From Corynebacterium halotolerans (GTDB lineage: Bacteria > Actinomycetota > Actinomycetes > Mycobacteriales > Mycobacteriaceae): a stretch of 64,000 nt of DNA. Below are positions 36,540 through 45,282 of this stretch, piece after piece. The position numbers were made by a program, and so were the translations under genes. Position 1 is the first letter of the stretch; the number at the start of each line of letters is the position of its first letter. The notes under the pieces are model-generated. The model searched no databases. It was not told the DNA's origin and saw only the letters and a program-made list of their open reading frames with translations. The stretch spans positions 62,001 to 126,000 of the forward strand of contig NZ_JVMD01000007.1 of assembly GCF_001056295.1 (NCBI RefSeq), read 5' to 3'.

Positions 36540-37755
36540 ATCCGCGGGGAACGCGGGGCGTCGTCACGCATCCGCGTGCGACGCCGGCGGCAACGGGAAT
36601 CGGCGAAGCGCGGCAATGCCGGCCGAGGGCAAAAAGTCCTGGCGGAGCTTCATGGTTCGTTTGGTGATGGTGCTCGTCTCCGTCGGGCTGTTGGTCATCG
36701 GGGGAGTGCATTTCCTGAACGCGATGTTCGCGAATGGGGACGGGGGAAAGACGCTGGCAAAACTGGAACGGCAAGCGTCGGCCGAATTGCCGGGCGTCGA
36801 CGTCCGCTTTCGTGAATCCACCGAGAAACCGCGGATCATCGAGCTGGAGGCTGCGGCCAATGTGGGGTCGGTCGACGAGGTGATGAGCATCCATCGGGGC
36901 GCCGTCGCCCTGGCCGCGACGGCCGGCGACGCCGATTGGAAGTTCGGGTCGGAGATCACGGTGCACGTGGCACGACCCGGGGACCAGCTTGCCCTGACAT
37001 TCGGCGACCGCACCGACCCCGGTGAGCTCAAGGGGATTCTCGAGGACGAACGTGCGTGGGTTTTCGATCGAATTGAGCTGGGCGAGCGCCCGCACCCGGT
37101 GCGCTTCACGGGGCCATCATGCGGGCGGGCGGACATGCGGTGCTTCGAGGGTCGCGCGACTGCGGCGGCCGGTATCGAGGAGGCCGGGTACCGGGCCCCC
37201 ATCTCACGGGAGACCATCACGGGCGGGCACATCACCATCGAAATTCCGGTCCACGATGTGCCGCTGTCGGAAGGCGAGGCCGAGGTACGTGGAGACCCGG
37301 TTTTCGGAGCCGACCTGCGACGTAACACGACGGTCGTCGTCGAAGTAAGCGGGCAGCGGGATCGGGCGACCGCAGCGGACGCGGTTCGGTGGTCCGTTCC
37401 CGTGGCCGGCAGGATGACCGCCATCGGGTTCGAAGATGACGGTCGCCAACGTCCATTGCGCGTCAAACCGGATCTGAGTACGGGTTACGACGGCACCGTC
37501 GTCATCGAGCTCCGCGCCGAAAACACGGGGAATTCGCCTGATGATGACGATCGGGTCGCCGATCGCGTCGAGGCGATGCTGCGGGAGCTGGCGGCCGCAG
37601 GTTCCGACGCACCATCGGCCGGCAAGGGAATCCACGTCACGATCCGCGAAGAATATGGATCCGGCCCCACCAGAGTCGTCGTCGGAGGCTGCTCGGACGA
37701 ACCGGCGGCATCCGATGCGGAGGCGAGGCTGCGGGCGGAATTCGAGAAATGCTGA
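36520..37755 (+). CDS. Single-pass membrane protein, tandem paralogue family, copy 2
   Basis: About 411 residues, closest to copy 1. The hydrophobic helix (FMVRLVMVLVSVGLLVIGGV) is followed by the same conserved blocks (LAKLERQASAELPGVDVRF, VGSVDEVMSIHRGAVAL, SCGRADMRCFEGRATAAAGI, VVVGGCSDEP, LRAEFEKC). The start is uncertain. ATG 36520 overlaps the end of copy 1 by 20 nt, ATG 36496 is longer, and ATG 36616 lies just before the helix. It is probably cotranscribed with copy 1. Function unknown. Confidence 0.7.
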   Translation, partial: NSKCADESAGNAGRRHASACDAGGNGNRRSAAMPAEGKKSWRSFMVRLVMVLVSVGLLVIGGVHFLNAMFANGDGGKTLAKLERQASAELPGVDVRFRESTEKPRIIELEAAANVGSVDEVMSIHRGAVALAATAGDADWKFGSEITVHVARPGDQLALTFGDRTDPGELKGILEDERAWVFDRIELGERPHPVRFTGPSCGRADMRCFEGRATAAAGIEEAGYRAPISRETITGGHITIEIPVHDVPLSEGEAEVRGDPVFGADLRRNTTVVVEVSGQRDRATAADAVRWSVPVAGRMTAIGFEDDGRQRPLRVKPDLSTGYDGTVVIELRAENTGNSPDDDDRVADRVEAMLRELAAAGSDAPSAGKGIHVTIREEYGSGPTRVVVGGCSDEPAASDAEARLRAEFEKC

Positions 37756-37810
37756 CCGGAATGGGCGACGGTGGGCGTCGGAAAGCGAACCCGCATGAAG
37801 GAGGCCGAAG

Positions 37811-39019
37811 ATGACCGTCGATGGTCGGGGACCCGAGCACGCCGCGGGGCAAATGCCGGGCGGACGCGCCGCGAAGGGCGGCGGAACGTCCGCGGGGCGG
37901 GTTGCCTGGGGCTGCCTGATCGCGGTCTTCGTCGTGGTGGCACTGGTCATGGCCGCGTTTGCGATCGTGGTGTCCAGCCTGTCGGCCCACGGCGACGGCG
38001 GACGCACGCTGCGGAAGCTCGAGGAGCATGCCGCCCGGGAACTGCCGGGCACGAACGTCGAGCTGAGAGAGAGCGTGGGCAAGACCCGCGACATTTCGTT
38101 GCGCATCGGCGCCGACGCCGGATCCGTGGACGAGGTCATGGAGATCCACCGCGTCGCCCGTGAGCTGGCGTCGATGGCGGGGGACGCCGAGTGGGGATTC
38201 AGGTCGGAAATCTTGGTCCACGTGCGGAAACCCGATTCCGGGCGTGAGCTGGACGTGGCATTCGAAACGTTGACCGACGGCCGCGAACTGCGCGGGCTGC
38301 TCGACGACGACCGTGCGTGGACGTTCGAAAAGGCGCGCATCGCCGGAACGCGCCAGTCGATCGAGCTCGATGCCCCCGGCTGCGACCGAACCGACCGGGT
38401 GTGTTTCGAGGCCGCCGCGGACGCTGCCGCGGGGATCGAGGAAGCCCCGTACCGGGCGCGGTCCGGCGAATCGGCGCGGGGCATGGGGCACGTGGACTTG
38501 TCGATCCCGGTCCGCGACGCACCCCTGGACGATGGCCGCGAGGAGCGTCCGGAGCGGGGAACGCCCGAGGCGAATGCGATGGGGGTGCTCGCGGTGATCG
38601 GGGGCCCCGACGATCGGGCGGCCGCCGCCGACCTGATGCGGTGGGCGGGCCGGGCGCTCGGCGGCGCCGCGGCAATCGGCCTGGACGACGACGGGCGGTC
38701 GCGGCCCCTGCGGGTCACGCCGAGCATCCGCGCCGGATACCAGGGCGTGCCGTACGTGTGGCTCGACGTGACCAACGTCGGCGACGGGGACCCGGGCGAG
38801 GAGGACGCGGCCGTCGCGGCGGCCGCCGAACGCGTGCGGTTGGTGCTGCGCGAATTGGAGGCGACCCGGGCAACCGGCGGCATGGCGGGGACGGAGGTCC
38901 CGGTGAGGGTGCGTTACCTCGACCACGGCGGCGACGCCGAGCTGACGCTCGGCGGCTGCACGGGAGAGACGGCCACCCCCGAGGAGGCGGAACTGCGGGC
39001 GGAGTTCGAGAAATGCTGA
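37811..39019 (+). CDS. Single-pass membrane protein, tandem paralogue family, copy 3
   Basis: 402 residues, ATG behind GAAGGAGG. An N-terminal Gly-rich stretch and a helix (GCLIAVFVVVALVMAAFAIV, about 36-55) precede the conserved blocks in diverged form: LRKLEEHAARELPGTNVELRE, AGSVDEVMEIHRVARELA, GCDRTDRVCFEAAADAAAGI, LTLGGCTGETATPEEAELRA and terminal EFEKC. The cysteine positions are preserved despite the divergence. It is more G/C-biased than copies 1 and 2. Gap to copy 2 is 55 nt; likely the same unit. Confidence 0.75.
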   Translation: MTVDGRGPEHAAGQMPGGRAAKGGGTSAGRVAWGCLIAVFVVVALVMAAFAIVVSSLSAHGDGGRTLRKLEEHAARELPGTNVELRESVGKTRDISLRIGADAGSVDEVMEIHRVARELASMAGDAEWGFRSEILVHVRKPDSGRELDVAFETLTDGRELRGLLDDDRAWTFEKARIAGTRQSIELDAPGCDRTDRVCFEAAADAAAGIEEAPYRARSGESARGMGHVDLSIPVRDAPLDDGREERPERGTPEANAMGVLAVIGGPDDRAAAADLMRWAGRALGGAAAIGLDDDGRSRPLRVTPSIRAGYQGVPYVWLDVTNVGDGDPGEEDAAVAAAAERVRLVLRELEATRATGGMAGTEVPVRVRYLDHGGDAELTLGGCTGETATPEEAELRAEFEKC

Positions 39020-39071
39020 GGCGACGCGCGCCAACCGCACCCGCACGGGAGAGTGAGCAATACTGGGCGGC

Positions 39072-39716
39072 ATGAACATGCACCGCACCTGGACCGAGAT
39101 CGTCGCCGCCGACCCCGGCCACTCCCGCAGGTACGCGGAGCGGTGGGCCAACTTCGCGGCGCAGGGACGCGACATCGACGGCGAGGCCCGCCTGATCGAC
39201 GCGATGGCCCCGCGCGGCGGGCGCATCCTGGACGCCGGCTGCGGTCAGGGCCGCCTCGGCGGTTACCTTGCGCAGCGCGGCCACCGGGTGGTCGGCGTCG
39301 ACATCGACCCGTACCTGATTTCCGAGGCGCGGAAGGTCCAGCCCGGCGGCACGTGGAAGGTCGGCGACCTGGCCAACCTGGCCGAGGTGCTTGCGGCGGC
39401 CGATTCCGACCCCGAAAACGAGGAGGCGGGCGCGCACCCCACCGGCGACTTCGACATCGTGGTGGCCGCGGGCAACGTCCTGACCTTCATCGACCCCGCC
39501 GACCGCGGCGCCGTGCTCGCGGGCTTCCGCGATGCGCTCGCCGCCGACGGCCGCGCGGTCATGGGCTTCGGCGCCGGCCGCGGCTGGTCCCACGACGACT
39601 TCGAGGCCGATGCATTCGAGGCCGGCCTGCGCATCACGCATCGCTTTTCGACGTGGGATCTGCTGCCCTTCGACGACCGCGCGAACTTCATCGTCGCCGT
39701 CGCCGAACGGGCCTGA
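39072..39716 (+). CDS. Class I SAM-dependent methyltransferase
   Basis: 214 residues. Motif I (ILDAGCGQGRLGGYLAQRGH, about 57-76) and the following acidic VVGVDIDPYLISEAR are typical of class I methyltransferases. Motif II/III surroundings (DFDIVVAAGNVLTFIDP) and the C-terminal strand are also present. The substrate is unknown. The ATG at 39072 lies 7 nt after AATACT, a possible leaderless start; ATG 39078 is also in frame. It lies after the paralogue cluster and is convergent with the PAS gene, with a long palindrome between. Confidence 0.85.
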   Translation: MNMHRTWTEIVAADPGHSRRYAERWANFAAQGRDIDGEARLIDAMAPRGGRILDAGCGQGRLGGYLAQRGHRVVGVDIDPYLISEARKVQPGGTWKVGDLANLAEVLAAADSDPENEEAGAHPTGDFDIVVAAGNVLTFIDPADRGAVLAGFRDALAADGRAVMGFGAGRGWSHDDFEADAFEAGLRITHRFSTWDLLPFDDRANFIVAVAERA

Positions 39717-39798
39717 GGCGGGCTGGCGGTCACGCCCCGGAAGCCGGGAACGCCGCGCACCGGGGATCACCGCTCATTACGCAGCGCCCCCTCACGCA

Positions 39799-39862
39799 AA
39801 CCCACCCCGAATGCGCCAACCCACCCGCTGCAACGGGTGGGTTGGCGCATTCGGGGTGGGTT
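39799..39862. repeat. Long perfect palindromic element, copy 2
   Basis: Arms 39799-39826 and 39835-39862 are perfectly complementary (28 bp) around GCTGCAAC. It differs from copy 1 (14288-14351) by a two-base change in the left arm (AG to CA) matched by the complementary change in the right arm (CT to TG). It lies between convergent genes. Confidence 0.85.
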
Positions 39863-39888
39863 AGCTGCCGGGGCCGGGGAGGTGGCCG

Positions 39889-41475
39889 CTATACGGCGGG
39901 CTGCTCGGCGGTGGCCGCTTCCTCCGCGGGCTGCTCGGCTGGGGCCTCTTCGGCCGAGGGCTGCTCCGCGGGGGCTTCCTCCGCGGGCTGCTCGGCGGCC
40001 GCTTCCTCGGCGGGGGTCTCTTCGGCGGCGGGCTGCTCGGCGGCGGCTTGCACGACGGATTCCTCTGCGGCCGCAGGCTCCCCTTCGGTCGGGCCCTCTT
40101 CGGCCGGCTCGTCGTCAGCCGAAGCGCCGTCCTCGACCGCGAAGTCCCGGACGGTGTCGATCAGCTCGCGCAGGCGGACCGAGTGCTCCACGTCGCCGAT
40201 GTCGCGGCACCGCTCGCGCAGGGCCTCCAGTTCGGAGATGGCGGCGCCGGCGCTGACCACCGCTGCGGCCATCGACGCCGCGAGCGAGCTGATCTCGCCG
40301 GTCAACCCCATCGAGGGCACGCCCTTGCTCCACGCCACCGCGACCTGCTGGGGGATGCGCATGATCTCGACCACCCGGTCGATGTGCTCGGCGACGTCGG
40401 CGGCGCGCTCGCGGTGCAGGCGCGTCTGATCGTCCATGGCCGACACCTCCTCGTGGAGGACGCCGCACAGCGGGCGGATGGCCTTGGCCGCGTGGTGCGA
40501 TTCGGCGCCGCCGGCGGCGACCTCCGCCACGAAGGACGCCAGCTCGGTGGTCTGCAGGCGGGCCAGCGCGACCTGGAAGCGCGTCTCGGCGCCCAGGGCG
40601 GTGAAGTCCTCCAGGGAATCGAGCAGCGAGCCCGTGTACCGGGCGGCGATGCCGCGCATCTGCGACCAGACGCGCACCGGCATCATGTCGGCGACGTGGG
40701 TCGGGTCGTCCTTGAGGGTGTCCTCCAGCCGATCGGTGATGGTGGCGGCGGTGTCCATGTCGTGCCGGATCTTGCGGCCGCAGCGCTTGAGCGAACGCGC
40801 CAGGTCGACGATGTCGTCCTGCGCGGCCATCGACGCATCGAGTTCGCCGAAGATCTCGCGGACCGCCGCGTCGACCTCCGCGAGGCGGCCATCGCACTCC
40901 GGCACGTCGGGAAGCCCGGCGCCCGCGGCCTCGCGCGCCGCGACCTCGGCGGGCAGGACCTCGCGCTGGAACTCCGCGTAGTCGGCGAAACCGGCCTCGT
41001 TCAGCATCTCGGCGAGGGCCTCCGCGCCGACGGCGGCGACGTCGCGGCCGCCCGCGCCCTCTTCGGCCGCGCTGCTCTCGCGCTCGCGGATCTGCCGGTA
41101 GAGCGAATCGGCCATCTCCGCGACGTCCTCGCACATCGGGCGGGTGCGCACCGAGAGGTAACCCGAGCCGGGCATGGGCGTCACCGTGGCGAACACGGTG
41201 TAGGCGCTGCCGTCGGACGCGAGATTGCGCACGTACCCGGCGAACGGGGTCTTGGCCTGCAGGCGATCCCACATGACCCGGAAGGTGCCCCGCGGCATGT
41301 CCGGGTGGCGGATGACGTTGTGGGGCGCGCCGATCAGTTCCTCGCGCGGATGGCGCGACAAGTCGATGAAGACGTCGTTGGCGGCGGTGATCACGCCGCG
41401 GTCGTCCGTCGTGGAGAAGAAGATCTGGTCGACGCCGACCTCATGAACGGCGCCGGTGGGGGAGGCTTGATGCAC
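39889..41475 (-). CDS. Soluble Aer-like PAS-domain protein with Pro/Ala/Glu tail
   Basis: 528 residues from GTG 41475, behind AGGA. The PAS domain (about 15-110) closely follows the aerotaxis receptor Aer pattern: STTDDRGVITAANDVFIDLS, PHNVIRHPDMPRGTF, MWDRLQAKTPFAGYVRNL and GYLSVRTRP. These include the RHPDMP segment typical of FAD-binding Aer-type PAS domains. A long helical region (about 110-425) without membrane helix and without the conserved MCP tip follows. The last ~95 residues are a Pro/Ala/Glu low-complexity tail with repeats of EEAPAEQP. No chemotaxis genes are nearby. Probably a redox/energy sensor, partner unknown. Confidence 0.75.
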   Translation of the reverse strand: MHQASPTGAVHEVGVDQIFFSTTDDRGVITAANDVFIDLSRHPREELIGAPHNVIRHPDMPRGTFRVMWDRLQAKTPFAGYVRNLASDGSAYTVFATVTPMPGSGYLSVRTRPMCEDVAEMADSLYRQIRERESSAAEEGAGGRDVAAVGAEALAEMLNEAGFADYAEFQREVLPAEVAAREAAGAGLPDVPECDGRLAEVDAAVREIFGELDASMAAQDDIVDLARSLKRCGRKIRHDMDTAATITDRLEDTLKDDPTHVADMMPVRVWSQMRGIAARYTGSLLDSLEDFTALGAETRFQVALARLQTTELASFVAEVAAGGAESHHAAKAIRPLCGVLHEEVSAMDDQTRLHRERAADVAEHIDRVVEIMRIPQQVAVAWSKGVPSMGLTGEISSLAASMAAAVVSAGAAISELEALRERCRDIGDVEHSVRLRELIDTVRDFAVEDGASADDEPAEEGPTEGEPAAAEESVVQAAAEQPAAEETPAEEAAAEQPAEEAPAEQPSAEEAPAEQPAEEAATAEQPAV

Positions 41476-41848
41476 GTGCGATCCTCGCTGGTCGGGTATG
41501 GGCCGGACGACGGGGAAATGAGGCCGGCTGTCAGACGTACTGTGGGACGTATAGGTCGAGATTGTAAACCCCGGGAAAGTGGGCCGCGAAATTCCCGGAC
41601 ACCCGGTCCCGCCCCGCCGATTCCCCCCGGGGCCGGTCGCCGGGTTGAGGCGGGATTTGGCCTCAACCGGCGCGCATGCCATAATTTTCGGGTTGCGGGT
41701 GGCCGAAGGAGCCGATCCGCCGGGCACTGGCGCGCATCGCGCGGCCTCCGCCCCGGCACGGCCCGGACCACCCCGCAGCCGAATCAGACCGCGTGCGCCC
41801 GGGACGGAAATCCGGCGCACACAGCAATCCAGGTCAAGGAGAACCGTA
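41476..41848. promoter_or_regulatory. Divergent promoter region of the PAS gene and rplN
   Basis: 373 nt without a gene. Minus strand: TACAAT (complement of 41561-41566) is a good -10 for the PAS gene. Plus strand: TTGGCC (41657-41662), 19 nt, TAATTT (41682-41687) is a candidate promoter for the rplN (spc) operon. An 8-bp inverted repeat (41643-41650 with 41661-41668) overlaps the -35 and could be an operator. Confidence 0.5.
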
Positions 41849-42217
41849 GTGATTCAGCAGGAATCGCGTCTGCGGGTCGCCGACAACACCGGTGCCAGGG
41901 AAATCCTGTGCATCCGCGTGCTCGGCGGCTCCACCCGACGCTTCGCCGGCATCGGCGATGTCATCGTGGCCACCGTCAAGGAGGCCGCCCCGGGCGGCAA
42001 CGTCAAGGCCGGCGAGATCGTCCGCGCCGTCGTCGTCCGCGCGAAGAAGGAGACCCGTCGCCCGGACGGCTCCTACATCTCGTTCGACGAGAACGCCGCC
42101 GTCCTGATCAAGGCCGACAACGAGCCGCGCGGCACCCGCATCTTCGGCCCGGTCGCGCGTGAGCTTCGCGACAAGAAGTTCATGAAGATCGTGTCGCTCG
42201 CACCGGAGGTGATTTAA
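41849..42217 (+). CDS. rplN: 50S ribosomal protein L14
   Basis: L14 contributes to the factor-binding and subunit-interface region. 122 residues from GTG 41849 ([20 protein letters not shown]), behind AAGGAG; the longer frame to 41579 is leader. The signature [21 protein letters not shown] and C-terminal [12 protein letters not shown] are intact. rplX begins at the next base. Confidence 0.98.
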   Translation: MIQQESRLRVADNTGAREILCIRVLGGSTRRFAGIGDVIVATVKEAAPGGNVKAGEIVRAVVVRAKKETRRPDGSYISFDENAAVLIKADNEPRGTRIFGPVARELRDKKFMKIVSLAPEVI

Positions 42218-42532
42218 GTGAAGATCCGCAAGGGCGATACCGTCCTGGTCATCTCGGGTCCGGACAAGGGCGCGCAGGGCGAGGTCATCGAGGCCTACCC
42301 GACGCGCGACAAGGTCCTGGTCTCGGGCGTCAACAAGATCAAGAAGCACGTCGCGAACTCCGCTCCGGAGCGTGGCGCCTCGTCCGGTGGCATCGTCACC
42401 CAGGAGGCCCCGATCCACGTGTCGAACGTCATGCTCGTCGATGAAGAGGGCACCCCGACCCGCGTCGGCTACCGCTTCGATGAGGACGGCAACAAGGTTC
42501 GCATCTCCCGTCGCACCGGGAAGGACATCTAA
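42218..42532 (+). CDS. rplX: 50S ribosomal protein L24
   Basis: L24 is an early 50S assembly initiator. 104 residues from GTG 42218. The KOW motif [21 protein letters not shown] is at residues 2-22, and [20 protein letters not shown] follows. It directly abuts the rplN stop, and rplE begins 2 nt after. Confidence 0.98.
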   Translation: MKIRKGDTVLVISGPDKGAQGEVIEAYPTRDKVLVSGVNKIKKHVANSAPERGASSGGIVTQEAPIHVSNVMLVDEEGTPTRVGYRFDEDGNKVRISRRTGKDI

Positions 42533-42534
42533 GC

Positions 42535-43104
42535 ATGAGCGAGAACTACACCCCCCGCCTCAAGGAGCGCTACCGCTCCGAGATCCGCGAGAACCTGCAG
42601 AAGGAATTCTCCTTCGACAACGTCATGCAGATTCCGGGCGTCACCAAGGTCGTCGTGAACATGGGCGTCGGCGAGGCCGCCCGCGACTCGAAGCAGATCA
42701 ACGGCGCGCTGAACGACCTGACCCTGATCACGGGCCAGAAGCCGGAGCTGCGCCGCGCCAAGAAGTCGATCGCCAACTTCAAGCTGCGCGAGGGCATGCC
42801 CATCGGCGCCCGCGTCACGCTGCGCGGCGACCGCATGTGGGAGTTCCTGGACCGTCTGCTGACGGTGGCGCTGCCGCGAATCCGCGACTTCCGCGGCCTG
42901 TCGGACAAGCAGTTCGACGGCCACGGCAACTACACCTTCGGTCTCTCGGAGCAGTCCATGTTCTACGAGATCGACATCGACAAGATGGACCGCCCCCGCG
43001 GCATGGACATCACCGTCGTGACCACCGCCACGAACAATGACGAGGGTCGCGCCCTGCTGCGCGAGCTCGGCTTCCCGTTCAAGACCGCCCAGCACAAAGA
43101 TTAA
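42535..43104 (+). CDS. rplE: 50S ribosomal protein L5
   Basis: L5 binds 5S rRNA and contacts P-site tRNA. The 189 residues show [39 protein letters not shown] and the signature [20 protein letters not shown]. It is last before an interruption of the spc order. rpsN, usually next, is absent, and a terminator at 43156 precedes a secreted hydrolase gene. Confidence 0.98.
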   Translation: MSENYTPRLKERYRSEIRENLQKEFSFDNVMQIPGVTKVVVNMGVGEAARDSKQINGALNDLTLITGQKPELRRAKKSIANFKLREGMPIGARVTLRGDRMWEFLDRLLTVALPRIRDFRGLSDKQFDGHGNYTFGLSEQSMFYEIDIDKMDRPRGMDITVVTTATNNDEGRALLRELGFPFKTAQHKD

Positions 43105-43155
43105 TCCGGTTTCGGCCGTCTTTCCGGCCGATTCGTGCCGTGCAGTCGCGCGGTG

Positions 43156-43188
43156 ACCCCCGCTTCCCCTCCGGGAAGCGGGGGTTTC
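43156..43188 (+). terminator. Terminator after rplE
   Basis: ACCCCCGCTTCCC (43156-43168) pairs perfectly with GGGAAGCGGGGGT (43173-43185), followed by TTCG. Confidence 0.8.
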
Positions 43189-43359
43189 GCCGTTAACCGG
43201 GCGTTCCGGTGCCCCGGATGGGGCGCTTCCGGGGGCCTTCCCGGGGCTTGCTTTGCGACGGTTCGGCGGGGGAAACCGCACCGCAGAGCCGTTAGCCGGC
43301 CCGTGAACGGGTGAATTGCATCGGTGATGCATCCCCGAATTCGGGTGTGCCTTTTGAGG

Positions 43360-43373
43360 GTGAGCGAGATCAC
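43360..43373 (+). promoter_or_regulatory. CRP/GlxR-like operator
   Basis: GTGAGCGAGATCAC matches GTGA-N6-TCAC exactly, followed by A. This is the core of the corynebacterial GlxR (cAMP-responsive) consensus. It lies about 240 bp upstream of the SGNH hydrolase start. Confidence 0.6.
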
Positions 43374-43468
43374 ATTTGCGTGTCGATATTGGCGCGAAAT
43401 CGGCCGTTCGGCAGCCGATGGCCGGGAAATGGGCGCCGATCGGCCCCTCCGGGAATCCCGTCAACCTG

Positions 43469-43485
43469 CGGTTTGTAACAAACCG
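43469..43485. promoter_or_regulatory. 17-bp palindrome, possible operator
   Basis: CGGTTTGTAACAAACCG is a perfect palindrome around a single central base, in an A/T-richer patch 119 bp upstream of the hydrolase ATG. It looks like a dimeric repressor or activator site; the binding protein is unknown. Confidence 0.5.
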
Positions 43486-43603
43486 GTCACGAACGTCGGG
43501 AGACACGGTAACGTGAGGGTCCCTGGGTACCCGATGAATATGCGGTAAGAACCGCAGGCCCACGACTTGACACCGCCACAGAGAAACGGCACGGTTTCCA
43601 CTC

Positions 43604-44506
43604 ATGAAGAAGTCTTTCACCACCAAGGTCCGCTCCGCGGCCATCGCCGCCGTCACGGTTCTGGGCCTCGGCCTGGGTGCCGCCGGCGCCGCCGCCCAGC
43701 CCGCCCTTCCTCCGATGCCCGCCACCCCGGGTCTGCCGAACGTCAACTCCGCTCCGGGCACCGGTGCGAAGCAGGTCGTCACCTTCGGCGACTCCTTCAC
43801 CGCCAACGCCGGCAAGTCCGGCCCGCGCGGCCTCGAGCCGGGCCAGACCCCGATCGTGGCCAACTGCGCCACCGACATGGAGAACTGGCCGAAGATCGCC
43901 GCCAAGGAGGCCGGCAAGTCCCTCGGCGACTGGTCCTGCAACGGCATGGGCGGCGCCCCGGTCATCCAGCTGGTCGGCTACGTCGAGGCCGCCATCATGC
44001 ACGGCGACATCGGGCCGGGCACCCAGGACGTCGTCTTCATGTACGGCGGCATGGACGCCCTCATGTGGGCCGACGTCGCCGGCGTCATGCAGAACGTGGG
44101 CGAGCTGAACGCCACCGCGTACCAGCAGGAGCTGACCCACGTCGCCAACCGCATCCGCGAGGTTGCGCCGGGCGTCCGCATCCACCTGGCCTCCTACCCG
44201 GAGTACGCCACCAACGACCAGCTGTGCCTGGTCAACGTTCCGGGCCAGACCTTCCCGATCCCGGCCCCGGGCGCGACCCAGGTCCAGGAGTCCTTCCGCA
44301 ACACCATCGCCATGGCCGCCCGCAACATCGGCGCCAACTTCATCGACGTCTACCAGCAGACGATCGGCCACGGCACCTGCAACCCGGTCGACCACGAGCG
44401 TTGGGTCGCCGGCTTCCAGGACCCGAACATGGGCCCGATGACGAACCACCCGACCATCGACGGCCAGTACGCGATGGCCCGCTTCATCGCCCCGCACATC
44501 CGCTAA
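43604..44506 (+). CDS. Secreted SGNH/GDSL-type hydrolase
   Basis: 300 residues. A signal peptide ([31 protein letters not shown], cleavage around residue 31) leads to a mature SGNH-type esterase. Block [10 protein letters not shown] carries the nucleophile serine (about residue 64), [10 protein letters not shown] corresponds to block III, and [10 protein letters not shown] near the C-terminus supplies the likely catalytic His. Four cysteines could form disulfides. Codon bias is as strong as in ribosomal genes, implying high expression. It interrupts the spc operon where rpsN normally lies and has its own regulated promoter region. Substrate unknown; cell-envelope ester chemistry is plausible. 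Confidence 0.8.
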   Translation: MKKSFTTKVRSAAIAAVTVLGLGLGAAGAAAQPALPPMPATPGLPNVNSAPGTGAKQVVTFGDSFTANAGKSGPRGLEPGQTPIVANCATDMENWPKIAAKEAGKSLGDWSCNGMGGAPVIQLVGYVEAAIMHGDIGPGTQDVVFMYGGMDALMWADVAGVMQNVGELNATAYQQELTHVANRIREVAPGVRIHLASYPEYATNDQLCLVNVPGQTFPIPAPGATQVQESFRNTIAMAARNIGANFIDVYQQTIGHGTCNPVDHERWVAGFQDPNMGPMTNHPTIDGQYAMARFIAPHIR

Positions 44507-44525
44507 GTTCCGACTTCTTCGCGAT

Positions 44526-44568
44526 CTCCCCGTCCGGGGCGCCCACATGGGCGCCCGGGCGGGGTTTC
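44526..44568 (+). terminator. Terminator after the SGNH hydrolase gene
   Basis: CCCCGTCCGGGGCGCCCA pairs imperfectly with TGGGCGCCCGGGCGGGG around a short ACA loop, followed by TTT. Confidence 0.7.
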
Positions 44569-44593
44569 CGCGTTTCGCGGGGCGAAAGGCGAT

Positions 44594-44623
44594 TTGGGTG
44601 CGGGGCCCGCGGGCTGGTAGGTT
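44594..44623 (+). promoter_or_regulatory. Promoter of the rpsH segment
   Basis: TTGGGT (44594-44599), an 18-nt spacer and TAGGTT (44618-44623) match a SigA-type promoter. This lets the second half of the spc operon be transcribed independently of the hydrolase insertion. Confidence 0.6.
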
Positions 44624-44868
44624 CGAACGGTCCGCTCCATGGACGCGCATTCCGCCATGCCATCGGCACGGCGCCGCGCTCCCGAGCAGGATTGCCAAGC
44701 ACACACTTTGCTGAAGGCCCCCCGCCCCGACTGCAGCGTCCCGCGCGTATCGGGTGGCGAGCCAACCGGGCTACTGAACCCGGCTGGCGCCAGTTGCCCC
44801 GAAAATCGCGTGGATCACGTGATGGGGTGGGAAGGAACCGCAGCGAGAAAGGAATGCGGTCACTCACC

Positions 44869-45267
44869 ATGACCATGACTGATCCCATCGCCGACATGCT
44901 GTCGCGCGTGCGCAACGCGAACAACGCGTACCACGACACCGTCTCGATGCCCTCGTCCAAGCTCAAGGCGAACATCGCCGGAATCCTCAAGCAGGAGGGC
45001 TACATCGAGGACTTCACCGTCGAGGACGCCAAGGTCGGCAAGACCCTGACCCTGAACCTCAAGTACGGCCCCTCCCGTGAGCGTTCGATCGCCGGCGTCC
45101 GCCGCGTGTCGAAGCCGGGTCTGCGCGTGTACGCGAAGTCCACCAACCTGCCGAAGGTCCTCGGCGGCCTGGGCGTGGCCATCATCTCCACGTCCCAGGG
45201 TCTGCTGACCGACCGTCAGGCCACCGAGAAGAAGGTGGGCGGGGAAGTCCTCGCCTACGTCTGGTAA
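44869..45267 (+). CDS. rpsH: 30S ribosomal protein S8
   Basis: S8 is a primary 16S rRNA binder of the platform and in some bacteria an spc-operon repressor. 132 residues from ATG 44869 ([20 protein letters not shown]). The C-terminal signature [19 protein letters not shown] is intact. ATG 44875 (MTDP) is a possible alternative. rplF starts 15 nt later. Confidence 0.98.
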   Translation: MTMTDPIADMLSRVRNANNAYHDTVSMPSSKLKANIAGILKQEGYIEDFTVEDAKVGKTLTLNLKYGPSRERSIAGVRRVSKPGLRVYAKSTNLPKVLGGLGVAIISTSQGLLTDRQATEKKVGGEVLAYVW

Positions 45268-45282
45268 GGGGGATATCGAACA

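Larger units (their letters stand above)
43105..43603 (+). promoter_or_regulatory. Upstream region of the SGNH hydrolase gene
   Basis: 499 nt without a gene. In order it contains the rplE terminator (43156-43188), a copy of GCTTTGCGACG (43250-43260), a CRP/GlxR-like site (43360-43373), a 17-bp palindrome (43469-43485) and then the promoter proper, whose -10 I cannot place with confidence (TAACGT at 43508 is one candidate). Confidence 0.5.
44507..44868 (+). promoter_or_regulatory. Gap between the SGNH gene and rpsH
   Basis: 362 nt without a gene. It contains a hairpin terminator for the hydrolase gene, a promoter at 44594-44623 and a leader of about 235 nt for rpsH. Confidence 0.55.

Noticed and set aside
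40048..42162. Long plus-strand frame across the PAS gene into rplN
   Set aside because: Antisense shadow of the PAS gene fused by chance to an out-of-frame reading of rplN.
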